Below are positions 25,109 to 32,385 of a DNA stretch of 49,934 nucleotides, piece by piece (positions within the stretch are counted from its first letter, which is position 1; each line of letters opens with the position of its first letter). The stretch is from DAOTWA01 sp034435955 (GTDB lineage Bacteria > Chloroflexota > Anaerolineae > Anaerolineales > Anaerolineaceae): contig DAOTWA010000036.1 in the NCBI GenBank assembly GCA_034435955.1, positions 1-49,934 on the forward strand, in the 5' to 3' direction. The notes below the pieces were generated by a model. The model searched no databases, was not told where the DNA came from, and was given only the letters and a program-made list of their open reading frames with translations. Both the position numbers and the translations under genes were made by a program.

Positions 25109-25804
25109 TCATTTGTAAACAGGATTGGATTCGGCCGCAGGAACACGCCGTCCGAGGGATAACCCAAGGATCAACCCGGCCGCCAGTGTAAGGGCGCCGA
25201 TGTAGATGAATATGTCCTGGAAGAATCGCAACGGGAACATACGGATGAGCGTGTCCGAATAGGAAAAAATCCAGCTATTACCGACAAAGAAAATATGGTG
25301 GAAATCGGTAAACAAGGAATTGAAGCTGGTCACCGTGAAGATCAGGATTGCGATGACGAGCAATACGGCCAGCCATCCGCCGCGCCAGACGCCGCGGCGA
25401 AAGTCGTCCAGCCACTTGCCACGCCAGGACCACACTCCCAGGACCAGCAGGGCGGCCAGGGTGCCCAGCCAGATACGAATATTCGTCTGTATCAGCTTCT
25501 TCACGTCCACCATGTGGGAGAGTTCGCGCTGGTTAAATACCGGCGTGCCGTCCGGAAAGCGCAGGTCGGCCAGGTACGAAATGCCCGCGTCGTTGGTCAG
25601 ATAATTCCAGGTATAGGTCGACCATTTCAGCCGATCCTGGAGGGTGAAGCCATATGGATCATCCGGGAAGCCCGGCGTACTGTACTCCAGCGGCAGGAAG
25701 GCCGGCAGCAGAATCAGGCGGATGGCGGACAGGATCAACACATAAGGGATGGATAAGGTGATCAACCAGGAGAAAATACGACGGACGAATAACGATGGTT
25801 TCAC
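25109..25804 (-). CDS. TIGR01906/DUF1461 family integral membrane protein
   Basis: A 231-residue membrane protein with an N-terminal helix (WLITLSIPYVLILSAI), a central extracytoplasmic loop holding the family segment VFNQRELSHMVDVK, and three further helices. The function of the family is unknown. It starts with GTG, and this GTG overlaps the TGA stop of the upstream fused transporter/spermidine-synthase gene (GTGA), so the two are translationally coupled. Confidence 0.82.
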   Translation of the reverse strand: MKPSLFVRRIFSWLITLSIPYVLILSAIRLILLPAFLPLEYSTPGFPDDPYGFTLQDRLKWSTYTWNYLTNDAGISYLADLRFPDGTPVFNQRELSHMVDVKKLIQTNIRIWLGTLAALLVLGVWSWRGKWLDDFRRGVWRGGWLAVLLVIAILIFTVTSFNSLFTDFHHIFFVGNSWIFSYSDTLIRMFPLRFFQDIFIYIGALTLAAGLILGLSLGRRVPAAESNPVYK

Positions 25805-27378
25805 GGCAGCTCCTCGATTTGCCCAGAGAGGACGAAATTAACGACCATCTTGTTGGTAATCCATTCAATCGGAGCGCGATCGTCGGTAAAAACGATCGAC
25901 GCCGGCGGCGTGGATTTGAGATTGGCGAGAGCGACTTGCAGCGATTCGACCAGCAGGGGGTGAACGTCTTGCCGCTGTGAAAGCTCTTTCAGGTTGAGGG
26001 CAAGGTTGGCAGCTCGGGTAGGTTGAACGGTGGCAAAGATAAGCGAGTTGAACGAATCGGGCACGTCCACGACATACACCGAAGGAAAAACCTGGGCGAT
26101 GGTGGTGCACAGGTCCTGGATTAGTTCGCGGTCGTCAGGGCTGCGCCCCACGTTAATCGCCAGAGCGCCGTCATCGCTCAAGTGGTCGCGCACAATCTGG
26201 AAGAATTCGACCGTGGTCATTTGGAAAGGGATGTAGGGCGGGCGATAAGCGTCAACGCTAATAAGCTGGTAGCGGTGCGGGCTCTGCTCCAAGCCCCAGC
26301 GGCCATCCTGGATGTACACGTGCAGGTTGGGCTCATTCATGGCGAAGTATTTGCGCCCGACCTGGACGATGACGGGGTCGATCTCGAAACCATCGATGGG
26401 GATCGGACCGAAGACGGCAGTCGCCTGACGGGCGGTGGTGCCGGCGGCCAGTCCAAGGATGGCCATGCTCTTCACCCTGGCAGGGTCATAAGGCGGAGAG
26501 TTGAAGAAAGGCGCTACCAGCATTTCCTGCCAGGGGCCGCCAAAATCTAGCCGGCCGGGAGCGTAGACCGAGTGCACACCCTGGCCATCGTTCAGGCGTA
26601 GAAGCGTGAGGTCGCCGTCCTTCAAGACCTGGATATAGTTGTAAGCCGATTCGGTCTCAAAGACCATGCCCGGCGTGTTTTTGGTGGGTCCGCCAATGCC
26701 GAAGGCGATCATCAGGATCAGCACGAACGGCATCCACATATAGGGAAGAACGCAGCGCCAGCCGCAGTTGAACGAGAGGCCGAACAGGGCAACGAAAAGC
26801 AGCACACCGCTGAAAGTCAGGAATGTGCGGTAGGTGCCGATCAGGGGGATTAGCACCAAGACGGGGAGAAAGGTGCCAATGAACGAGCCCAGGGTGGAAA
26901 TGCCGTAGATCAGCCCTGAAACGCGCCCTGCCTGTTTAGGGTCTTCGATGGCCAGGCGGATGGCGAAGGGCGAAGCTGTTCCCAACAAGGTGACCGGCAG
27001 GGAAAATAGCAGCAGAACCGCCGCAAATGAGCCCGCCAGAACGCCCATCTGGAGCTGGTCGAAAGCCTGAGCGGAGAAGCGCAGCACCGGCTTGGCGACG
27101 ACCGGGATCACGCCAACCAGCAGGGCGCTCCAGGCCAAGATGCCATAAAAGGTATGAGGGTGCGGTGAGCGGTCCGCCCAGCGACCGCCGATAAAGTAAC
27201 CGGCGGTCAGGTAGACCAGGATGAGGCCGATGATGCTGGCCCACACCAGGTTGCTGGTGCCAAATACGTTGCCGAGCAGCCGGGAAGCGGAAAATTCCAC
27301 GGCCAATGAGGTCATACCGGCGATGAAGACGGCCAGGTAAAGAAAACGGCGCGAGCGCGCCCCCTGGAAGGTGCTCAC
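25801..27378 (-). CDS. Fused membrane transporter/spermidine synthase-like protein
   Basis: About 525 residues. The first roughly 230 contain seven or eight membrane helices, beginning FLYLAVFIAGMTSLAVEFSASRLLG. The rest is a spermidine-synthase-like methyltransferase fold: MAILGLAAGTTARQ (nucleotide-binding loop), IDGFEIDPVIVQVGRKYF, and YQLISVDAYRPPYIPFQ with the DAY segment. Such fusions are widespread but their substrate is unknown; actual spermidine synthesis is not shown. I start at GTG 27378, just 6 bases after a TATAAT box; the open frame upstream to 27474 overlaps the promoter region. Confidence 0.85.
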   Translation of the reverse strand: MSTFQGARSRRFLYLAVFIAGMTSLAVEFSASRLLGNVFGTSNLVWASIIGLILVYLTAGYFIGGRWADRSPHPHTFYGILAWSALLVGVIPVVAKPVLRFSAQAFDQLQMGVLAGSFAAVLLLFSLPVTLLGTASPFAIRLAIEDPKQAGRVSGLIYGISTLGSFIGTFLPVLVLIPLIGTYRTFLTFSGVLLFVALFGLSFNCGWRCVLPYMWMPFVLILMIAFGIGGPTKNTPGMVFETESAYNYIQVLKDGDLTLLRLNDGQGVHSVYAPGRLDFGGPWQEMLVAPFFNSPPYDPARVKSMAILGLAAGTTARQATAVFGPIPIDGFEIDPVIVQVGRKYFAMNEPNLHVYIQDGRWGLEQSPHRYQLISVDAYRPPYIPFQMTTVEFFQIVRDHLSDDGALAINVGRSPDDRELIQDLCTTIAQVFPSVYVVDVPDSFNSLIFATVQPTRAANLALNLKELSQRQDVHPLLVESLQVALANLKSTPPASIVFTDDRAPIEWITNKMVVNFVLSGQIEELP

Positions 27379-27384
27379 CCGCCG

Positions 27385-27390
27385 ATTATA
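27385..27390 (-). promoter_or_regulatory. -10 box of the fused transporter/spermidine-synthase-like gene
   Basis: TATAAT on the minus strand lies 6 bases before the GTG at 27378 with no Shine-Dalgarno, predicting a leaderless message. No clear -35 hexamer is seen. Confidence 0.45.
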
Positions 27391-27415
27391 CCGTGAAAGT
27401 GGTATCCGGCGGCTA

Positions 27416-27444
27416 TTGCTTAGCGGGTATGCGTAGCGTATAAT
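27416..27444 (+). promoter_or_regulatory. alaS promoter
   Basis: TTGCTT (27416-27421) and a perfect TATAAT (27439-27444) are 17 bp apart. The predicted start is near 27451, leaving a leader of about 70 nt that contains a 15-bp palindrome. Confidence 0.65.
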
Positions 27445-27480
27445 TTCCATCCAAGCCAGTGCGTATATCCTCACTCGGCG

Positions 27481-27495
27481 GTGTAATCATTACAC
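27481..27495. promoter_or_regulatory. 15-bp palindrome in the alaS leader
   Basis: GTGTAAT-C-ATTACAC is a perfect inverted repeat around a single base, followed by TTTT. It lies between the alaS promoter and its ribosome site. It could be an operator or a short leader hairpin; the protein that would bind it is unknown. Confidence 0.4.
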
Positions 27496-27520
27496 TTTTG
27501 AATTTTATTGGGAGATTATG

Positions 27521-30256
27521 ATGAGGACTGATTTGAGCGGCGCCCAAATACGGCAGGAATTTATCGATTATTTCCTGCAAAGGGGTCACACTTTCGTGCC
27601 TTCCTCTTCTCTGGTCCCCGGCGGAGATCCAACCCTGCTGTTCACCAATGCCGGTATGGTGCAATTCAAGGATGTATTCCTGGGCACCGATCAGAGACCC
27701 TACAAGCGGGCGGTGAACTCGCAAAAATGCCTGCGCGTATCGGGGAAGCACAACGACTTGGATGAGGTTGGGCGCGATGACACCCATCACACTTTTTTCG
27801 AGATGCTGGGCAACTGGTCGTTCGGCGATTATTACAAGAAGGAAGCCATCACCTGGGCCTGGGATTTGCTGACCAATGTGTGGGGGCTGCCTAAAGAGCG
27901 CATATGGGCGACGTATTTCCAGGACGAGAAGGGTGAAATTCCCACAGATGATGAGGCCGCCGAAGTCTGGCGCGCCCAGGACGGCATGGATCCCAGCCAC
28001 GTGCTGCCCTTTGGCCGCAAGGACAATTTCTGGGAAATGGCGGATGTGGGTCCCTGCGGCCCGTGCAGCGAGATCAGCTACGATCAGGGCGAGGAATACT
28101 GCGACAAAAAAGGCGTCCCTGGGCACGTCTGCCGGGTCAATGGGGATTGTAAGCGTTTTGTCGAAACCTGGAACCTGGTTTTCATTCAATATAATCGGCT
28201 CAATCCGACCCAGCTCGAGCCGCTGCCAGCCCGCCACGTGGATACAGGGATGGGTTTGGAACGCATTGCTTCCATCCTTCAAGGCACGCACTCCAATTAC
28301 CGCACCGACCTGCTTTTCCCGCTCATCCAGCAGGTGCAGAAGCTCAGCGGGCAAAGCGATGAGCAGCGCGAAGCTAACCTTACTCCCTATCGTGTGATCG
28401 CCGATCACAGTCGGGCGATGGCTTTCCTGATTGCCGATGGTGTCGTACCTGGCAACACCGGTCGCAATTACGTTTGCCGTATGATCATCCGGCGGGCAGC
28501 GCGCTTTGGCATGAAAATCGGCCTCAATGAGCCTTTCCTGGCGAAGGTGGCCGAAAAAGTCATCGAGAATTACGGTTCATTTTACCCGGAGCTGGTGCGC
28601 AACCGCGAAGCCATCCTGGAGAATATCACTCGGGAAGAGCGACGTTTCAAGCGCACAGTCGAAGCCGGCCTCAGCCAGCTCGATGAAGCGCTGGCGGAGG
28701 TGCGTAAGGGCAAGTTGTCCGTTCTGGACGGCAGGCGCGCCTTCGAGCTTTATGCCACCCACGGCCTGCCGTTGGAGCTGACCCGTGACGTGGCCCGCGA
28801 GCAAGGCCTGGAAGTGGACGCCGAGGGCTTCCAGAGAGCCATGGAGGAACACCGCGCAGCCTCGGGGGCCGGCAAAGCCTTCGGCATGCTCGGTGGAGGG
28901 GATGTAGAGGTCTACCGCGAAGCGCTGCTGGATCTGCAGGCGGAGGGGAAACTGGGCCGGGAAGGCGTGCGCTATGATCCCTATTCAACCTTGGAAGTCG
29001 AAGGGCCGGTTCTGGCTTTGTTCCGCGATGGTCAGCAGGTAAGCCGCGCGCGAGAGGGCGACCAGGTCGCCGTAGTGCTGCCCACCACCTGTTTTTACGT
29101 CGAAGCCGGTGGGCAGGTTTCCGACACCGGCACGATCGTCTCGGTCGATGAGCCGCGCTGGGAGGTGCGTGTTGAAGATATGCGCCGGCCGGCTGCGGGC
29201 ATGGTGGTTCACGTGGGTAAGGTGGTGCATGGGGAAGTGAGGGTGGGCGACGCGGCCATTGCCGCGGTGGACGCCCAGCGCCGGCGCGACATCATGCGCA
29301 ACCACACCGCCACACACCTGCTGCACGCTGAGCTGCAGGCTGTACTGGGTAGCCACGCCCGGCAGGCCGGTTCGCTGGTGGCTCCAGACCGCCTGCGGTT
29401 CGACTTCACCCATCCCGAGGCGCTAACGCAGGAGGAGCTTCGACGCATCGAAGCGGGTGTCAACCGCAACATCCTGGGCAATTACCGCCTGAAAGTTGTG
29501 CAAAAGCCCCTTCAGCAGGCCATCGCCGAGGGAGCCATGGCCTTGTTCGGAGAAAAGTACGGCGAGATCGTACGCACGATCACCATTGGCGACCCGGAGC
29601 CGTTCTCGTACGAGCTGTGCGGCGGCACACATGTCGACGAGACCGGCGATATTGGTGTTTTCATCATTACCAGCGAGGGCAGCGCGGCGGCCGGGGTGAG
29701 GCGCATTGAAGCAGTGACCGGGCGGGCGGCGTACGAACTGATCCAGCGCCGTTTCCGCGCGCTCAATGAAGCGGCTGCTCTGCTGGCCGCTGCGCCTGAA
29801 GAAGTTCCAGATAAGGTGCAGGCGCTGCTGGCCGAGCTGGATCACGCCCGAAAAGCCTCCGCGTCATTGCGCCAGGAGTTGGTCATGAGCGAGTTCGACA
29901 GGCAGTTGGAACGCGTGGAGACAGTCGGCGGTACAGCGATGTTGGCAGCCCTGTTGCCCAACGCCGACGCCGATACGCTGCGTAGGATGGCCGACCGGTT
30001 CCGGGCGCGTTTCTCCAGCGGAGCGGTGGCGCTGGCCAGCGCGCAGGATGGCCGCCCGGTGATCATTGCGGCGGTGACCGAAGATCTGGTGAAGCGCGGT
30101 CTGAACGCCATCGATCTGGTCAAGGTGGCCGCCCAGAAGGTGGGAGGTGGCGGCGGCGGCCGGCCGACGTTGGCCCAGGCTGGCGGTAAGGATGCTGGCC
30201 AGTTGCCGGCGGCCATCAAAGCGGCGCAGGAGTACATCCGCCAGATATTAAAATAG
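27521..30256 (+). CDS. alaS: Alanyl-tRNA synthetase
   Basis: A full-length alanine-tRNA ligase of 911 residues. It begins with the class II catalytic domain (FVPSSSLVPGGDPTLLFTNA, KHNDLDEVGRDDTHHTFFEM, NWSFGDYYK). The editing domain has the zinc-binding HTATHLLH near 593 and CGGTHVDETGDIG near 701. The C-terminal DHHA1 domain ends in a Gly-rich VGGGGGGRPTLAQAGG stretch. It charges tRNA-Ala and clears mischarged Ser/Gly. I prefer ATG 27521, 6 bases after GGGAG, over the adjacent ATG at 27518. The promoter and a palindromic leader site lie upstream. Confidence 0.96.
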   Translation: MRTDLSGAQIRQEFIDYFLQRGHTFVPSSSLVPGGDPTLLFTNAGMVQFKDVFLGTDQRPYKRAVNSQKCLRVSGKHNDLDEVGRDDTHHTFFEMLGNWSFGDYYKKEAITWAWDLLTNVWGLPKERIWATYFQDEKGEIPTDDEAAEVWRAQDGMDPSHVLPFGRKDNFWEMADVGPCGPCSEISYDQGEEYCDKKGVPGHVCRVNGDCKRFVETWNLVFIQYNRLNPTQLEPLPARHVDTGMGLERIASILQGTHSNYRTDLLFPLIQQVQKLSGQSDEQREANLTPYRVIADHSRAMAFLIADGVVPGNTGRNYVCRMIIRRAARFGMKIGLNEPFLAKVAEKVIENYGSFYPELVRNREAILENITREERRFKRTVEAGLSQLDEALAEVRKGKLSVLDGRRAFELYATHGLPLELTRDVAREQGLEVDAEGFQRAMEEHRAASGAGKAFGMLGGGDVEVYREALLDLQAEGKLGREGVRYDPYSTLEVEGPVLALFRDGQQVSRAREGDQVAVVLPTTCFYVEAGGQVSDTGTIVSVDEPRWEVRVEDMRRPAAGMVVHVGKVVHGEVRVGDAAIAAVDAQRRRDIMRNHTATHLLHAELQAVLGSHARQAGSLVAPDRLRFDFTHPEALTQEELRRIEAGVNRNILGNYRLKVVQKPLQQAIAEGAMALFGEKYGEIVRTITIGDPEPFSYELCGGTHVDETGDIGVFIITSEGSAAAGVRRIEAVTGRAAYELIQRRFRALNEAAALLAAAPEEVPDKVQALLAELDHARKASASLRQELVMSEFDRQLERVETVGGTAMLAALLPNADADTLRRMADRFRARFSSGAVALASAQDGRPVIIAAVTEDLVKRGLNAIDLVKVAAQKVGGGGGGRPTLAQAGGKDAGQLPAAIKAAQEYIRQILK

Positions 30257-30303
30257 TGGCCTTGGATCGTATTGGCGAAAGTTGCAAACCTCCGCCAGTG
30301 CGA

Positions 30304-31539
30304 TCAACCAGATCGCCCCATCAGTTTTCGCAACCGCTGCAAGCGGTGGGTCAATTCAGAATTCCATTGGTTACGTAAATATGCGGGGAAATTGGAGGCT
30401 GCGACGATTGCTAGCCCAGCCTCGCTCCAACGCGCCGCCTCGGCGTACTCATGCCGGCGATGTTCGAAATATTTTGCCAGCTCCACGCAGGCGAACACCT
30501 GGCCGCCTGCGGCTGCTTCCTGCCAGAGCGACAGGGCGGCTTCCCATTCACCGCGCCGCTTGCACAGCAAGGACAACCTTTCCAGGGTAATCCAGCGGTG
30601 ACTCTCGGGCAGTCCCTGCTCCAAACTGCTGCGGTAAAGCTGAGCGGCGATTTCATCATACCCCAATTCCTCGAACAGGCGTCCAAGGCTGATCCTATCC
30701 AGAGTATCCAGGAAAGGTTCAGTCAGCGGGTCTGCCAGAAGGCGGACGATATAACGAAAGAGCGCAGCCATGGATAGGACATCCGTGGCGTTATGGTAGA
30801 AGACGCCCGCCAAAGGGCGTGCGTCACGGCTGCGCAGATACTCGAAGTACATCTCGGGGATCAGCCAACCAGGTACTTCCTCTTGTGTACGAGTGTGGCC
30901 GAGGATGGCATTTTCCAGGTAGCCGAGAGTACGGCTGGGCAACCGCTCGCGCCAAAGGCGGCGGGCAAGAGGCAGCAAATCAAAATGGACCATCCCGGCG
31001 AGTGGGCTGGTCATGCCCTGCAGGGTGTAGCGCGCGTTGAGCAAGGGCGCATCGAAGGCTTTTCCGTTGAAGGTCACCAGCGCCCGGCAACCGCTCAGAT
31101 AGGCGGACACAGCGGCCAACAAGGCAGGCTCTTCGGCCGGGTCGCGCATGAAAAATTGGGCCAGCTCGAAACCCTCCTGGGTATAACGACCGATGCCGAC
31201 CAGGAAGGCGAATGTGCCAGCGCCGCCCGCCAGCCCAGAGGTCTCGGTATCGAGGAAGAAGAAGCTCGCCCTGGGATCATCCGCCAGATGGTCGGCATGG
31301 CCCCATTCGGCCATGCGTTTGAGCGGGGCGGTCAGATTGAGATCCCCATTGCCGTGGCGGTAATCGGGCGGATAATTGGCCAGAATGCGGAAGGTTTCGC
31401 CGAATGCGGTCTGGATCAACTCGCCCGGTATGACCGATTCGATCGGCAACGCTCGAGGTGGCGGCGGCCGGGGCACTCCCTGGCTGCCGAGCTTTACACC
31501 CAGAGCTTTCAATTTGTCTTCGAGCGATTCCTCAGCCAT
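30304..31539 (-). CDS. YprB/MrfB-like DEDDh exonuclease with C-terminal TPR-like repeats
   Basis: A 411-residue RNase H-fold nuclease of the YprB type. Exonuclease residues are in order: Asp97 and Glu99 (FLDTETSGLAGG), Asp163 (VTFNGKAFDAPLL) and His249-Asp253 (YHNATDVLSM). Residues about 285-400 form helical TPR-like repeats (ELGYDEIAAQLYRSSLEQGL; RGEWEAALSLWQEA). In Bacillus subtilis YprB (MrfB) works with the helicase YprA (MrfA) in repair of mitomycin damage. The matching helicase lies upstream on the same strand, with a methyltransferase gene between. All catalytic residues appear intact. Confidence 0.85.
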   Translation of the reverse strand: MAEESLEDKLKALGVKLGSQGVPRPPPPRALPIESVIPGELIQTAFGETFRILANYPPDYRHGNGDLNLTAPLKRMAEWGHADHLADDPRASFFFLDTETSGLAGGAGTFAFLVGIGRYTQEGFELAQFFMRDPAEEPALLAAVSAYLSGCRALVTFNGKAFDAPLLNARYTLQGMTSPLAGMVHFDLLPLARRLWRERLPSRTLGYLENAILGHTRTQEEVPGWLIPEMYFEYLRSRDARPLAGVFYHNATDVLSMAALFRYIVRLLADPLTEPFLDTLDRISLGRLFEELGYDEIAAQLYRSSLEQGLPESHRWITLERLSLLCKRRGEWEAALSLWQEAAAGGQVFACVELAKYFEHRRHEYAEAARWSEAGLAIVAASNFPAYLRNQWNSELTHRLQRLRKLMGRSG

Positions 31540-31766
31540 TTGACTGCCGATGCCGTTTCATTCGACCCATTGGTTCGCATTATGCCATAAAAGAAAATTT
31601 TCGAGAACCGAAGATGCTCGATTCATCCACCTTCACAGGCCTCTGGCCAGGGAGGCGAGCTATCCCAATACGGCTTTTCTCTTTGCCCAATTCTGGGAAA
31701 AGGAACAGGGTGAGGGCAGGGGAAATCGCACGTTCAAGCCATGGCGAAGAGCAGGAATTCAATCAC

Positions 31767-32372
31767 TCAACCAGGGCGCCGACCGATCGTCACCAGGGCC
31801 ATGTGGAAATAGACCCGGCGCTGGTCAACCACGAGTAAACCAGCCCGGTTGAAATATTCCCGCAAGGCCAGCGGACCATGCGTCCGGTCAGGACCGACGT
31901 GTGCGCTTGCGCCGGGAACCCAGCGCGGCGGGCGAAAATCGGCCAGGAGGAACAAACCGCCGGGACGCAGCGCCTGAGCAACGGAGTGAATGCCGGCAGC
32001 GCCGTCGCGCCAATGGTGAAAGGAGACGGTGCTGAGGATAAGATCGAAACTTTCCTGCTCCAGGGGCAGTTTTTCTGCCATGGCCTGGAAGTATATGTTT
32101 TGCGGGGCAAGGCGGTGAGCGACGCTCAGCATACCGAAAGCGGGATCTCCGCCAAACAAATGGGCTGCCGGCCAGCGTGCGCCGGCTTTGCGCAACAAAC
32201 GACCGGTACCGCAGCCGATGTCCAGGATGCGCTCGGGCGTAAATCCATCCTCAATCAGGTTCAGGACCATGTGGTGAATGGGATCGAACAGGAAGCGCTG
32301 GCCTAAAGAAGATTCGTAGGTGGTGCTCCAATGATTGAAATGCTCGACATCTCTAATTTGCCTGGTCTCCAT
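31767..32372 (-). CDS. Class I SAM-dependent methyltransferase
   Basis: A 201-residue UbiE/Methyltransf_11-type enzyme. The SAM site ILDIGCGTGRLL is near residue 47, GGDPAFGML follows, motif II-like FDLILSTVSFHHW is near 105, and LRPGGLFLLADF near 133. The acceptor is unknown; the product could be a small molecule, lipid or quinone. Start ATG 32372 has GAGGTAG upstream and lies 13 bases after the helicase stop, so the two are surely cotranscribed. A longer open frame upstream overlaps the helicase end and is rejected. The 227 bases downstream, before the exonuclease gene, hold no gene; a weak promoter-like CATAAT lies there. Confidence 0.85.
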   Translation of the reverse strand: METRQIRDVEHFNHWSTTYESSLGQRFLFDPIHHMVLNLIEDGFTPERILDIGCGTGRLLRKAGARWPAAHLFGGDPAFGMLSVAHRLAPQNIYFQAMAEKLPLEQESFDLILSTVSFHHWRDGAAGIHSVAQALRPGGLFLLADFRPPRWVPGASAHVGPDRTHGPLALREYFNRAGLLVVDQRRVYFHMALVTIGRRPG

Positions 32373-32385
32373 GTCAAATCTACCT

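Noticed and set aside
27413..28408. 331-residue open frame antisense to alaS
   Set aside because: It lies inside the well-supported alaS coding region and shows no family motif or ribosome site; antisense frames are common in GC-rich coding DNA.
30793..31590. 265-residue open frame antisense to the MrfB-like gene
   Set aside because: The minus-strand frame carries all DEDDh exonuclease residues; the plus-strand translation has no family signature.
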